A stretch of 64,000 nucleotides of DNA from Dasypus novemcinctus. Lineage: Eukaryota; Chordata; Mammalia; Cingulata; Dasypodidae. Shown one piece after another: positions 1-12,751 of this stretch; within the stretch, counting starts at the first letter, position 1; the number at the start of each line of letters is the position of its first letter. The notes beneath the pieces were generated by a model. The model did no database searches, had not been told where the DNA came from, and saw nothing but the letters and a program-made list of their open reading frames with translations. Made by a program: the position numbers and the translations under genes. Location of the stretch: the NCBI RefSeq assembly GCF_030445035.2, contig NC_080682.1, positions 32,284,770 to 32,348,769 on the forward strand. Reading direction: 5' to 3'.

Positions 1-586
1 AGAACTAATGCTTACTAAAGGTAGAATTGTGATTTTCTAGCACAGAAGTCGGAAGTTGTGGGGAGGCAGGAAGTTGTGGTGGCCACAGTGTTCCCTGAAA
101 ACTGTCAGTTGTGTGGCAGCATTCCCAAGCCCCAAATTCCCCAGATGCATGGTTCCCAGGTCCATGTCCCCTAAGCTCCTATAGCCCATGTTCCACAGAC
201 CCACATAGCTTGAGTCTACAATATCCTGGACTTCCCTTTCCCAAATCAAGCACTCCCTGAGGTCCAGGATTACCCTAGTCCTCTGGTTTTGAACTGACAC
301 TGTGACTGCAAGGGATGCGATATGGTGGGAGGTGCAGAGGGTCCAAATAGTGTGGGTTCAACATTCTGCCACCACCACCCCCTTTTTTTGAGCTTGGAGG
401 AGCATATCAGCTGGCTTGGGGAGAGCCTGGGAAGAGAGCAGAGGTAAATCTACTGAGAAAGCCCAATTTACATAAACATCCTGGGATAAGAAACTTGGTC
501 TGGGAGAAGGTGGAGTCAGAAAATCAACTAGCCCTCCTGTGCCATCCTAAGTGAGAGGGACTGTAGGACATGCTTTCCAAGCTTAC
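1..586. other. Unassigned sequence at window start
   Basis: I recognise no gene or repeat family here. The longest open frames are under 90 codons, with no recognisable domain and no codon structure that stands out. The sequence is moderately GC-balanced compared with the AT-rich DNA that follows. It ends at the target duplication of the DAS SINE. It could be an old diverged repeat or unique intergenic DNA. Confidence 0.4.
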
Positions 587-599
587 AATAGCATATTTG

Positions 600-1012
600 A
601 GGGTGGCAGACTTGGCCCAGTGGTTAGGGTGACTGTCTACCACATGGGAGGTCCGTGGTTCAAACCCTGGGCCTCCTTGACCCGAGTGTAGCTGGCCCAT
701 GCGCAGTGCTGATGCATGCAAGGAATGCCGTGCCACACAGGGGTGTCCCCATGTAGGATAGCCCCACGCGCAAGGAATGTGCCCCGTAAGGAGAGCCGCC
801 CAGCGCGAAAGAAAGTGCGGCCTGCCCAGGAATGGTGCTGCATACACGGAGAGCTGACACACAAGATGACACAACAAAAAGAAACACAGAATCCCGTGCC
901 GCTGACAACAACAGAAGTGGACAAAGAAGACACAGCAAATAGTACAAAGAACAGACAACCAGGGTGTGTGTGTGGGGGGAAGGGTAGAGAAATAAATAAA
1001 TAAAATAAAATA
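600..1012 (+). repeat. DAS-type SINE (tRNA-derived, armadillo lineage)
   Basis: The head carries a Pol III-type internal promoter: an A-box-like GGCCCAGTGGTTAGG near 615-630 and a B-box-like GGTTCAAACCC near 656-667. A long body rich in GCGCAAGGA-type repeats follows, then a TAAA-rich tail. The element is bracketed by a 13-bp target duplication, AATAGCATATTTG, at 587-599 and 1013-1025, as expected for L1-mediated retroposition. This family, as I know it, is confined to armadillos and is the main evidence for the organism. It is non-coding. The open frames on both strands of this body are by-products of its GC content. Confidence 0.9.
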
Positions 1013-1317
1013 AATAGCATATTTGGGATTCCTGGTGAGGTATGGGTGCGCTCTGGAAATAAAGAGTCATAGTTTTCTGTGCTGAGCTGGTTCACCAAGG
1101 ACCCACTTGAATCTCCTACGGGACCCCTCATGCAGCTTTCCTGCTGCACTGGGAGAAAGGGAAGTAAGGAAGGCAGAAAGGGTGAACATCAGATTTGTAA
1201 GCATTTTATTTAGCTGCAAAGAGGATTCCTTGCTTGAAACTTTGTCTGTTCTTTTTTATTGGTTTGTCTTCTTGTTTTTCCTTCCTGTTTATGCCCCAAA
1301 GGCCCTTTTTTTTCTTT

Positions 1318-1490
1318 TCTTTTTCCTTTCCTTTCCTTTCCTTTCCTTTCCTTTCCTTTCCTTTCCTTTCCTTTCCTTTCCTTTCCTTTCCTTTCCTTTC
1401 CTTTCCTTTCCTTTCCTTTCCTTTCCTTTCCTTTCCTTTCCTTTCCTTTCCTTTCCTTTCCTTTCCTTTCCTTTCTTTTCCTTTCCTCTT
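1318..1490 (+). repeat. (TTTCC)n pentanucleotide microsatellite
   Basis: About 30 nearly perfect tandem TTTCC units lie in the pyrimidine-rich part of the L1-A 5' UTR. The equivalent place in the intact L1-B (about 38130) has only a short T-rich run, so the array expanded after insertion. Its purity in an otherwise decayed element indicates recent length change. It yields long low-complexity open frames on both strands that are not genes. Confidence 0.95.
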
Positions 1491-2189
1491 GTTTGCTTCT
1501 CCCCCTCTTGTCATCCCCCCACTTTTTTTCTTTCTTTCTCTTCTTTTTCATGATTTTATATATTAGGTGCTGCAGGGAGCACTTCACATTTGCTGTATTT
1601 CCTCATCCTCCATTTCCTCTTTTCTGTGTTGCTTTTGGCCACCAACACTCTACCCTTTCCTCTACACTTTTCTATCATCCATCATTTATTGTTTCTCTTA
1701 CTTTCCACCTCTCTTTTTTCAGACTTTTTACTTCTATAGCTTTGTTCTCTTTTCTGTCTTTTATTCACTCTTTACATTATTATCCTTTCTTGTCTTTTTC
1801 CCTCTCTCCTGAACACACTGGCCTTTTAATTCATAATATATTCCTCCCCATATTCAGTTTACTGTCTCATTATAGGTAGTCTACTTTACTTACTGTTATA
1901 ACTCTACACAGCTTACAGGAGTCTAATATCTGTTCTCCCAGATCTCACATGGTTCTTCTGTTAACATTCACCATCAGTAATACTAGTACACATTTTCTTT
2001 TCTTATTCCTTTTGCTTTCCCTGGCCCTATTATTTTTCTTCAAGTGAACTTAGCCAACAACAAGGAAATATAATAATAAGAAAATAGTGACAAAGAGAAG
2101 ACTAACACAGATGCAAACACAACAACTAATTAAACCCCAAGACTAGACAAAGAAGGTAAGAAATTGATTAAACCCATCAAGATAAAATG

Positions 2190-4130
2190 ATGAACAGACA
2201 GCAAGACAAACCTACAAACCAAACCAACAATCAGGAAAACATGGCCCAATACAATTAACAAAATAAAACCAGGAAGAGGAGGAGAACATTGAACAAGTAA
2301 TAAAATCTTTCAAAATATATATTAGGGATCGATTTGATGAAGTGAAGGAAGAGATTAAGAATATGAAGAAAATTTTGGAGAGAATACAGAAGAAATTGCA
2401 ATCATATACAAAAAGATAATGGTGTACAGAAATGCTATAGATTTTTGGCATTGATCTTATAGGCAATGTTCCTTTTGTTTCAATTTTTTGGAAGTTTCAA
2501 CAAGATTGGTGTTAATTCTTCCTGGAATGTTTGGTAGAATTCACCTGTGAAACCATCTGGCCCAGGGTTCTTTTTTGTTGGGAGGTTTTTAATGAATGAA
2601 TCTATCTCTTTACTTTGATTGTTTTGTTGAGATCATCAATTTCTTCTGGTTGGCACTGGGGTTTGGTGTATACTCAGGTGAGCTGAATCTCTGGACTGTC
2701 CACATGATAGCTATGCCCTTAGCCTCAGCAGACTTGCAAATCTTACCCTCTGGTTTATTGGACTTACCCCAGTCAGCCAACAGGGAGGTGAAGAAGTTCA
2801 ACAGCAACATCAGGGAGCAAAGAGTGCCTACAACTGCAAGCAGGAGAATTGCATCATCATCCATGTGAAATCAAAGCCCCCTCTTGATGTAGTGGCAGAA
2901 TGGACATAACCAACCTAGCATCCATAGGATGGATAGAATAGAGTATGTATTAGAGTGGACTTACTGATATTCTATTCTGGAACTATTGTCATTAGTAATA
3001 AAAGAAACTGTAGCATTGATGTGAAGAAAGTGGCCATGGTAGCTGCTGTGGGTAGGGAAAGGGAAGAAGAGATATGATGTGGGGACATTTTCAGGACTTG
3101 GAGTTGTCCTGGGTTGTACTGAGGGACAGTTGCTGGGCATCTTACATCTTCCCATGGCCCCCTGGGTGGACTAGGGGAAAGTGTAAACTATAAAGTAAAC
3201 CATTATCCATGTGGTGCAGCAGTGCTCCTAAATATATTCACCAAATGCAATGTATGTCCCATGATGATGAAAGAGGTTGTTGACATGGGAGGAGTGGGGT
3301 GATGGGTGTGGAGGGTATACTGGGATGTAAAAATTTTTAATGTAACTTTAATAAATGAATAAACACACAAAATATAATAGCTATGATGGTGATGAACAGC
3401 ACAATTCAAGAAATCAAAAATACACTCTCAGCAAATAACAGCAGATTTGAAGAGGCAGAGGAAGGAATTAGTGATGTGGAAGACAGTACATCTGAAACCA
3501 AACAGATAGTAGAAGTGATCTATAAAAACATAGAAAAAATACAGCAGGGACTTAGGGACCTGAATGACAATGCAAAATGCATAAACATACTCATTATAGG
3601 TATCCCAGAAGGAGAAGAGAAGGGAAATGGGACATAAGGGGTGTTGGAGGAAATAATGGCTGAAAACTTCCCAAATCTATTGAGGGAAATAGGTGCATGT
3701 GTCCAGGAAGCACAATGCACCCTAAGCACCATAAATCTCAACAGGGCTACCACAAGACATATACTTGTCAAATTATCCAATGCTCAAGACAAAGAGAAAA
3801 TACTAAAAGCAGCAAGAGAAAAGAAAACCATCACAGACAAAGAAGGCTACCTAAGATTAAGTGCTGATTTCTCATCTGAAACCATGGAGTCCAGAAGGCA
3901 GTGATATGACATAGTCAAGGTACTAAAAGATAAAAATTCCAACCATGAATACTCTATCCAGCTAAGCTGACATTCAAAAATGATGGAGAGTTCAAAATAC
4001 TCACAGATAAACATAAACTAAGAGAGTATGCCAATAAGAATCCTTCCCTTCAAGAAATACTAAGGGAGCTCTGCAGGAAGAAAGAAAAAAACAGGAGAGA
4101 CAGAGTTGCAGAGAGTGTAAGAGCAACTAA
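2190..4130 (+). pseudogene. L1-A ORF1 pseudogene, split by a nested L1
   Basis: The start region (2190-2425) matches the N-terminus of the intact ORF1 at 39032. Homology resumes at 3381 with the coiled-coil part (TIQEIKNTLSANNSR-like) and then the RNA-binding region containing [11 protein letters not shown] near 3594. A stop follows at about 3635 and a further open piece runs over 3641-3904. ORF1p is the trimeric RNA-binding chaperone of the L1 RNP. This copy cannot encode it because of the insertion, in-frame stops and frameshifts. Confidence 0.85.
2420..3375. mobile_element. Nested L1 copy with 5' inversion
   Basis: The first part (about 2420-2645) is antisense to L1 ORF2. Its complement reads through the conserved stretch that in L1-B encodes [12 protein letters not shown] (about 41480-41515). 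The second part (about 2646-3362) is in sense orientation and matches the terminal 0.7 kb of the L1-B 3' UTR, including the AATAAA-containing end. An inverted 5' piece joined to a sense 3' end is the signature of twin priming during L1 integration. The host is L1-A ORF1. I could not fix the exact target duplication by eye. Confidence 0.75.
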
Positions 4131-4189
4131 AAAGACAAAAAGAGTAAATATCAAACAAAATATGACAAACATAAATCCAAAGAAAATAT

Positions 4190-6089
4190 GGCTAATATAA
4201 ATAATTCCTTGAAAATAATAATACTGAATGTCAATAGATTAAACTTACCTGGCAAGAGACTCAGACTGGAAGATTGGATAAGGAAATATGACCCATCTGT
4301 ATGCTGTCTACAAGAAACACATTTTAGACCCAGGGATTCAAAGAGGTTGAAAGTGAATGGCTGGAAAACAATCTCACAAGCAAACAATAACCAAAAAGGT
4401 CTGAAGCAGCTGTATTAATATCAGACAAAATAGACTTTAAATGCAAAACAATTGTGAGAGGCAAAGATGGACAAGACATTTTAGTGAAAGAGATAATCTT
4501 TCAAGAGGAAAGAACAATCATTAACATTTATGCACCTAAGTAGGGTGCCTCCAAATATATGAGGCAAACACTGGGAAAAGTAAGTGAAGGAACAGATGCC
4601 TCTATAATTATAGTGGGGGCTTTCATATACCCACTATCAACTTTGGACAGAATATCTCAAAAGAGAATCAATAAAGAAACAAAAACTTTGAACAATATAT
4701 TAGAGGGGCTTGACTTAATAGACATATACAGAACATTGCATCCAAATACAGAAAGGTATGCATTCTTCTCAAGTGCACATGGATCATTCTCCAAGATAGA
4801 CCACATGCTAGGACAAAGAGTAGGTCTCAATCAATTCAGAAAGATTGAAATCATACAAAATAATTTCTCTCACCACAGTGGAACGAAGCTGGTGATCTAC
4901 AATGGCCAGAGACCCAGATTCGGTAACAAGATATGGAAGATAAACAACACACTCTTAGAAAAACAGTGGGTCAAGGAAGAAATCTCAAAATAAATCAGTA
5001 AATACCCTGAACTAATGAAAATGATGACAAAACATACCAAAACTTATGGGATGCAGCAAAAGCAATACTGAGAGAGAAATTTATAGCCATAAATTCATAC
5101 ATCAAAAATGGAGAAAGAGCTAAAATTGAAGAATTAGCTGCACATTTGGAGGGATTAGTAAAAAAGCAACAAACTAAACCCAAAGGAAGCAGAAAGGAAG
5201 AAATAACAAGATCAGAGCAGACTAAATGAATTAGAAATTAAGAAAGCACTTGAAAAAATAACCAAAAACAAGAGCTGGTTCTTTGAGAAGATCAATAAAA
5301 ATGACAAATCCTTAGCTAAGTTAACAAAGAAAAAGAGAGAGAAGATGCAAACATCTACAGGATCTTGTAATAGGAAATGGCTTCATGAACTTCATATCAA
5401 ATGCATGAGCAGCAAAAGAACAAATAAATAAATGGGACTTCCTCAAAATTAAAGCTCTCTGCACCTCAATGAGTTGCAATGAAGTGAAAAGAGAACCTAC
5501 CCAATGGGAGAAAATATTTGGTAACCATATATCTGATAGGAGTCTTATATCCTGCATATAAAAAGAACTCCTATATCTCAAAAAGATAAAGAAAAACATC
5601 CCATTTTTTTTTAAAAATGCAAAAAAGATTTGAATAGACACTTCTCCAAAGAATAAATTAAAATGGCTAAAAAGCGCATGAAAAAATGCCCAAAATCACT
5701 AGCTATTAGGAAAATGCAAATCAAAACTACAATAAGATACCATCTTACTCCCATAAGACTGGAAGCTATCAAAAAAAACAACAACAACAATAAACAGAAG
5801 ACTACAAGTTTTGGAGAGATGGAGGAATGGGAACATTCATCCTCTGCTGGTGCAAATGCAGAAGAATCCAGCCATTCTGGCGGACAGTTTGGCGGTTTCT
5901 CAAAAAACGAGCTATAGATTTGCCATATGACCCAGCAATTCCAATGCTGGGTAAATACCCATTAGAACTGAAAACAAGGACCCAAACTGATATATGCACA
6001 CAATTGTTCATAGCAGCACTATTCACTATTGCCAAAAGTTGGAATCAACACAAATGCCCATCAACAAACGTATGGATCAATAAAATGTG

Positions 6090-6122
<33 letters not shown>

Positions 6123-6245
6123 CACATATATACATATATACAATGGAATACTATTCAGCTATAAGAATGAATACTGTACAAACACATGTGATAACATGGA
6201 TGGATCTTGGTGACCTTGTGTTGAGTGTAGCAACCCAGGATTGAA
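4190..6245 (+). pseudogene. L1-A ORF2 pseudogene (RT region deleted)
   Basis: It begins with an endonuclease-like frame (ILNVNRLN, then QETHFRP near 4305-4330) and continues to about 5340. There the sequence jumps to a segment equivalent to L1-B 43020 onward, so about 1.8 kb covering most of the reverse transcriptase is missing. The C-terminal part follows over 5360-6245, including the [11 protein letters not shown] region near 6015. Stops and frameshifts break it throughout. It encodes no working protein. Confidence 0.85.
6088..6150 (+). repeat. (TG)n/(TA)n microsatellite
   Basis: About 14 TG dinucleotides at 6089-6117 run into an alternating TA/CA stretch. The array lies inside the C-terminal ORF2 remnant of L1-A, where L1-B has a single TGGCATATACACACA-like string. 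Confidence 0.9.
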
Positions 6246-8035
6246 GGACAAACACTGCATGACCTCTCTGAAATGAAATAAGTAAACCAAGCTGTCTCAG
6301 AGATCTAAAGACTGGATGATAGGCTTAAAGGAATTTGGGGGGAAGAGGTAGGTTGTGAACAGACACCTACTTGGGTGAAATATATAAAAGCTAGAGGTAA
6401 GTATTTGTACAGGGAAGGGATAAAAATGGGGGCATAGGGATCCCTTTGAGTGGGTCTTTGTGGGCTTGAGGGGGTTTAGGATTGGGAGGATGGGTTAGAA
6501 TGGCCCAAGAATTTGGGGTGAGTGCGGGGGAGGACATTTGAATATAGATTGTCAGGTATGTGGTTGAAACTATAATGTTGAGAAAACTCTTTAGAAAATA
6601 TAATTAGGAAAGTTTCCTGTTTAAGTGATTAAGAGGGGACATCTGACACAGGGCAGGTTTCTAGGGACTGCGTGAGTGCTCATTTTGTCATAGTAGTTAT
6701 ATCACTGGGTGGAGACCCATACAATGAGAGTGAAGGCATACCACATCTATTTGATGTTCTCAAATAGAGGGAATTGTGTCTCAAGAAAATTAGTGGCTCC
6801 CAATGGGTTAGGGCAATCAAGCATGTCAAGCCCTGAACATTATTGCAATTATCTCTGAATATGGTCCTTCAAGTAATGAAAATTGATTGTCACTGTGAGC
6901 CCTGAGGGGAGGGTGAAAGAGGTATTTAATAAATGGTATCATTGTAGCTGTGGGGCAATTGAAGTGTTCCACAAGATCATGCAATAATGAATATAGGACA
7001 TGTTAAATTACACCAAAAATATGTAAAAGTCTACAAGCTAAAATGTAAACCATAGTGTAAAACTTAAGATAAATAAAGTTTAGAAAATTATATAGTCTAA
7101 AATGTAAACCATTATTTAAACCCAAATTGAACCATGTTCGAAAACTATTGTTCCAGTATCTGTACATAAGCTGCAGCAAATATAATATGAACAAGTAAAA
7201 AGATCATTGCTGGGGAAGGAACAAAGCTTTTTATTGTATATAAGAATTACTGTGATCTAAAACTTTGATGAAGACAAACTTAATAATTAGAAAACAAAAG
7301 AAAAAGAAAGGATGTAGACACTGAGGAAGAAATTGCCTTGCCACTCTACATATAGGGCAACACTTATTGCAGTGGTGAAAGGCAAAACGTGAAGGAAAAA
7401 AAAGCTTTCTCATTTCTGCATTTTTTGATATCCCAATTTATTTTTATATTATTTAATATTTCTAAATTAGTAGTATTCTATATCCAACCTTTAAACCCAT
7501 CACTATATTCCATTTTACTATTAATGGAACCTTGCCATATATTAGGCTTCATTTTTGAAAATGTTTTGGACCACAGAGAGGTTCAGCAATGGCAGGGGAA
7601 GAACATTGGTGTGGGGTGTTATTGATAGGGTGCACATGGTGGGGAGGAATTTCTCCAGGGCATTTATAAGGGTACATAAAAATGTTTGGATATTTTCGTA
7701 GTTGTTACAGTTACAGACGAAGTGCTGAGTTTCTAGCCAGGGAAGCTTTATTGCTTTCTGCAATGAAACAGCAACAATCCCCCAAGTGCAATGACAAAGA
7801 CCAATAAAAAAGGATGGTCCAACAATGAGTCCTTGATACTGCAGATTCTACTTATGACTCTGTGTGCCTGAAATATGAACTAGGCCTAGAGCCTCAGGAT
7901 GCCTAAGAGTTACCTCCTCAGAGTCTCCATGATACTCAAATGTGGTCACTCTCTAAGCCAAACTCGGCATATAAATGCATTACCTTCCCCCCAGCATGGG
8001 ACATGACTTCCAGGGATGAGCCTCACCCCCCTGGT

Positions 8036-8210
8036 GCCAAAGGATGTCCTGATGCAAAATACTAGAAATAGATTGGTTTTTATAAAAGGTAATTATTTGT
8101 GGTAGGCGCTCATTGATATCAGATGATTAGGCTTAATCTCTACCTATCAAGACAATACCCCATGATCACTTGAACACACACATATGCCATAGAGGCATGT
8201 CCCAGGTGAT
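8036..8210 (-). repeat. MaLR-type LTR fragment
   Basis: The stretch with GATGCAAAATACTAGAAAT followed by a TTTATAAAAGGTA-like block matches the end of the LTR family seen complete at 19861-20404 and 62488-62980. It is truncated at both sides. It abuts the broken 3' end of L1-A. Confidence 0.6.
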
Positions 8211-8284
8211 TGTTTTTTTTGAGGTGTTCTGTTTCTCTAGGGTCAGTGTAGGTTTTCCACATATTTACAGATCTTTTTCTGTTT

Positions 8285-9190
8285 TGTCTACATTGTCTAG
8301 TTTGTTCATGTACAGTTGTTCATAGTACCATCTTATGATCTCTTTTATTCCTGCAAGGTCAATACTAAAGTTTCCCCTCCCATTTTGAAATTATTTGTTT
8401 GCACCTTCTTTCTTTTCTTGTTCTTTGTCATTCTAGCTAAGGGTTTGTCAATTTTGTTGGTATTCTCAAAGAACCAATTTTTGGATTTGCTTATTCTATT
8501 TTTTTCTAATTTTCACTTATTTCTGCCCTAATCTTTGTTATTTCTTTCCTTCTGCTTGCTTTGGAATTAGTTTGCTGTTCTTTTTCTCATTCCTCCAGGT
8601 ATGCAGTTAGGTCTCTAATTTTAGCTCTTTCTTCTCATTTATTGTAAACATTTATGACTATAAATTTCCTTTTGAGCATTGCCTTCACTGTATCCCATGT
8701 TTTTTTGTTCTCATTTTCATTTGTCTTGAGATATTTACTAGTTGGCCTTGTAACTTCTTCTTTGAGCCACCAATTAAGAATGTCTTGTTTAACCTCCATG
8801 TATTTGTGAATTTTCCTTTTTTCCACCTGTTATTGATTCCAACTTCATTCCATTATGTTTATAGAATGTGCCTTGTGTAATTTAATTTTTTAAAAAATTT
8901 ATTGATGTGTGTCTTGTGACCCAGCATATGATCTTTACTGAGAAGGGTCTGTAAGCATATGAGAAAAATGCATATCCTGCTATTTTGGGATGTAATGCTT
9001 TCTAAATATCTGTTAGTTCTAGTTTGTTTATCATATTATTTAAGCTTTCTATCTCCTTATTTATGCTTTGTCCGGATATTCTAGGTAATACTAAGAGTGC
9101 TGTATTTAAGTCTCCAACTAATATTGCAGAAACATCTATTTCTTCCTTCAGTTTTTCATAGGATAATAAGAAACTCAAACGCAAGGGCCA
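8285..9190 (-). repeat. Antisense old L1 ORF2 fragment
   Basis: The complement encodes recognisable ORF2 pieces. Near 9184-9002 there is an endonuclease segment with VGDLNTALLVLPR (compare [13 protein letters not shown] in L1-B). Near 8826-8635 there is a segment with KTWDTVKAMLKRKFI (compare [16 protein letters not shown]). Frames are interrupted. This belongs to an older L1 than L1-A. Confidence 0.8.
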
Positions 9191-11829
9191 AGAAATTAAT
9201 TAAGCAATTTAAGCATATTGATATTATGGTATGATTGTCCTTTGCAAATACAAAAGTGTGAATTATGATTATATATAAAAATGTGTGTCCAAATGAGATT
9301 AAATGTAGAAATATACTAAAATGCTATACAGGTAATTTCACATAGTAAAGATCTATTTTCATTTTATAATATTAGAATAAAAATTATATTATATCATATT
9401 TAATATGTATTTGGCTTTTATAATTTAAATGTACCAATATTTGTGATTATCTTAATATATTCATTTTTTTACGAAAAGCAGAAGGATGAACAAAGTTTGG
9501 CATAGCTATGACAGTTGAGGGTAATGATTAGCCCCTAGATAGAGCATGAAAACATGAGGCAAGCCATGAAAAGTGGAAGCAGAGTGATCTGAGGAACATG
9601 AATGTGGGGATGCAAATGACAATTGGAAGTGAGATACCTTTGATGACTTAATAATTTCAATTTTTTTAATGAGAATTGCAATTGTCCTATAATAAAGTGA
9701 AATTAAATCATATTAACAAGGTGAAAATAACAATGAAATGTGATATAATGAGAGATAATTTATTAAGCTATTCCCCTAGTCATCATCTCTGAGATCATAT
9801 GGACATGTTCTTTGGGAAACTTTATATAGGTTCGTAACTAACATCACTGACATCATTGTCCTCCTTTCTGTCCAAACTGACTAGGTACCTCTATTAGTTT
9901 CCTCACAAAGGTAGAATAAGTCCAAGATCACTCTACAGTTGTGCCCCTGGAATTTCTCCAGGCTCTACTTTCTATACACCACTGTAAAATAACATGGCTA
10001 TCTTGATGTCAAGCATCTGTCCTGTTTCCTTATGCATGAATTTTGCCTTTCTGCCAGATTCAGGCTTCATTCATTTTAGTATTTCAATTCTAGATTTGTC
10101 CATATTTTTCCATAGCTTCCACTTCTATAGTCATTCCTGTTCCCAATCTGCTGCCCCAGAGCATCAGCCTACATACAATCATTATAAAATTCTTTTGATA
10201 GAGGAAGGGAGAGTAGATCCTTTGCAAATTGAAGAGTGCTACACTTACTGAAACATTGAAATTCAGTGGATTAATAAAATACCAGAGTGGACCCTAGGGA
10301 TTGGTAAAATTATATGACTCACCAAAAAGAGATTATATGGAATCATTCAATAATTTAGACTCTTTTCCTTACATTTTCATATTGACCAAGAAAATGTTTA
10401 CAACTACTTGCTCCCAACAAAGAAATTAAATTCTTACATGGGAAGGTGCAAGCAGAAAGAATGGAGCCATATCTCATTTCTGCCACTAACTTGGGGTTTG
10501 GTAAGTTCATTTCATATATCTGAGTCTCAATAACCTGCAAAACACATTGTAAGAATTATGGATAAGGTATTGTGCCAATTAAAAATTTATTGACTCTCAG
10601 TGCCAAAGACACCCTTCATTGTCTACTTATGGTAATGAAGTTGGACTCTGAGTTTATCTCTTTTTCACCTGGCACAATGTTAAGTTTTATTTGTATAAGG
10701 CTGAGAAGGACGTCATTTCTTCTTTTAATATGCTTGTGTTTTCATCTTGTTCAACTGTGTAGGCTGCAGGCAGCAGGGTTGGAATATCCAGTGATAATGC
10801 TCATCAACTTTCAATTATAATTTCATGGATGATTTCCTGCTGAGTTTCAGTGACACTTCTACAGGCAGATTCTAGTGACTCTCAAAGATACATCAGCTAT
10901 CAGTTTTCTAGCTCAGCCTATTAGCAATCTGGAGGGATGTTTTCTGCCAGCCTTGTTTTACCTGGACCCCAAAAGTGTGGTTCCTGCTTGCCAGTCCAAC
11001 CTGATATTCCTTATTTTCCAGCCTTGACCTACCAGCATTCTATCTGGAAGCTCCTAGATTGCCAGCCCCAGACAAGTTTCCTAGCCTTTCAGCCTTGATC
11101 TGGCCAGGGTAGACTAGTCTGTCCCAGTGAAACTCAGTGAACTTCACCACTCAGTGAACTACAACTACACCTCAGAATACTAGCCTTGGAGAAAGGTATC
11201 TACTTAAGATTTTCTTCTTTGTATAATTCTCTCAAAACCAGGGTATTCCTTAGAATTCTCTCTATTCCTTTATGTTCAGTCCCCTCATATATTCAGTAAT
11301 TGTATGTAAACTTTCCATATTTAAATTACTGTGCAGTCTGTCTTCTGATTGCACCCTGTCTGGCATAATATGAAAGGCATCTAAAACAATGTTAACCTTA
11401 CTATACAACCAATACTAAATGAACAAGAAAATTCAGAAAATAATTTACATTGAGGCCAGAACCTAAATAAAGGAAGACCATATTTACAAATAATCAGTAG
11501 TAGCCAACATCTCAGTGTTACAACAAAATATTATATCAATCCAACATTCCAAGTGCATACTTTTTTGCTTCTAGGGAAACTTCAGGTTTCCAGAAAATCA
11601 ATAAATATTTATTCATTGATAAAAAGTAAAGCACAAGATTGTGGGATGGGAGACAGTAAGTCTAGATTCCAGCCCAAACTATAGCCCTGTACTTGACTGG
11701 TTAAGTAAAAGTATTATCTCAACCCTTGTTAAAGTCCAGGTCTTCATTTAAAGATCAAGAAATTTGGACTAGCCTACTTACATGACCTATATGAACAATG
11801 CTCAGTGATTCTTTAATCATCATATGAAG
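9191..11829. other. AT-rich intergenic stretch without recognised features
   Basis: No coding signal is visible; the longest frames are about 85 codons and look random. Around 10850-11170 the composition is less AT-rich, with repeated CCAGCCTTG-like phrases. That might be a degraded LTR, but I cannot assign it. Confidence 0.4.
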
Positions 11830-12751
11830 TCACTTTTTGCTCCAGAGCTTCCTCATTGCAGTTTTAACCTCAGTATTTCTGAGGGTGTAGAGTAAGGGAT
11901 TTAGCATAAGGACCACCATGGTATAAAAGATAGTCACAGCTTTATCTATGGGCAGAGTGGTCATTGGGTACATATATACAAATACACAGGGCACAAAGAA
12001 TAAGACAACTACTGTGATATATGAGATACAAGGGGAGAGGGCTTTGTGCCTCCCCTCCAAGTTACAGGTCTTTAGAGAATACAAGATGACCACATAGGAT
12101 ATCATCAAGATGAAGAAATTTAACAGGCAGATGAACCCACTGTCGACAGCACAAAGAGACCAAGGACATGAGTGTCCATGCAGACAGGTTTTAACAAGAG
12201 GTAGAGTTCACACTTGAAGTGGTCTATGACCCTGGGTCCACAAAAGGGCAGCCAGGCTGTGAATACAATCTGAATGGTTGCATGAAAAACTCCCCCAGTT
12301 CAAGCTACTCCCACCAAGAGAATGCACAACTAGTGGCTCATGATGGTCGTGTAGTGCAGGGTTTGCAGATGGCAACATAGAGGTTGTAGGCCATCACTAT
12401 GAGGAGGGTGATCTCAGTAGCACCAAAGATGTGTTCTGCATAGGCTTGGGCCATACACCCATTGAAGAAGATAATTTTCTTCTCATGCAGGGAATCTAAA
12501 ATCAATTTAAGAGCAGCAGAAGAAGAATTAATAAATTTAACAAAGAAAAGTGGGTCAGGAAAAAGTACACGGGGGAGCTCAGAGCTGGGCTGGTGGTAAT
12601 GGTAACAACAATAAGCAGATTTTCTGAGTGTTATCAGGTATAGAACCAAAAATACTACAACCACTATTTTCTGCATCTTTGAGTTCTTTTTAAGACCTAA
12701 TAAAATGAATTTGACCACATTCCTTTTATTCCCCATCTGTGTAGTTTGCAT
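11830..12751 (-). pseudogene. Olfactory receptor pseudogene (OR4-like)
   Basis: This is a single-exon OR of about 0.92 kb, the usual size. The N-terminal part has NVVKFILLGL and a TM1-like segment. The middle part (to 12338) carries SLHEKKIIFFNGCMAQ and the degenerate DRY box MAYNLYVAICKP. The C-terminal frame (12108-11830) has [11 protein letters not shown] and the TM7 signature PLLYTLRN followed by a basic tail. The frame breaks in TM1/TM2, just after the DRY-like box, and again before TM5. The DRY motif reads NLY, which alone would impair G-protein coupling. The FILLGL start and KALS-C motif suggest OR family 4, but subfamily is not assigned. Confidence 0.88.

Larger units (their letters stand above)
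1200..8035 (+). mobile_element. Old full-length LINE-1 (L1-A), decayed
   Basis: The order is 5' UTR (about 1200-2189), ORF1 remnant (2190-2425 and 3381-4130), ORF2 remnant (about 4190-6245) and 3' UTR (6246-8035). Each part aligns by eye with L1-B at 36926-46694. Damage includes a nested L1 in ORF1, a deletion of about 1.8 kb in ORF2 and many stops. The 3' UTR matches L1-B as far as the segment ending near GAGCCTC at 8012-8034, after which a MaLR LTR fragment follows directly. The last about 1.1 kb of the L1-B 3' UTR therefore has no counterpart here. The 5' limit is approximate. Confidence 0.85.

Noticed and set aside
603-675. tRNA gene
   Set aside because: The A-box and B-box belong to a SINE head with a long body, an A/T-rich tail and target duplications. 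No separate cloverleaf gene is supported.
524-1149. Open frames over the DAS SINE at 600-1012, and likewise at 30760-31129
   Set aside because: They cross the tRNA-like head and target duplications of a non-coding SINE, and occur on both strands in several frames.
1318-1490. CRISPR-like array
   Set aside because: Units of 5 bp without spacers in a mammalian genome are a microsatellite.
1107-1879. Long open frames on both strands across the TTTCC array
   Set aside because: They translate a simple pentanucleotide repeat and have no non-repetitive protein content.
9994-10251. Small host protein of 85 codons
   Set aside because: No homologous motif, no codon bias and no splice context; frames of this length occur by chance in this window.
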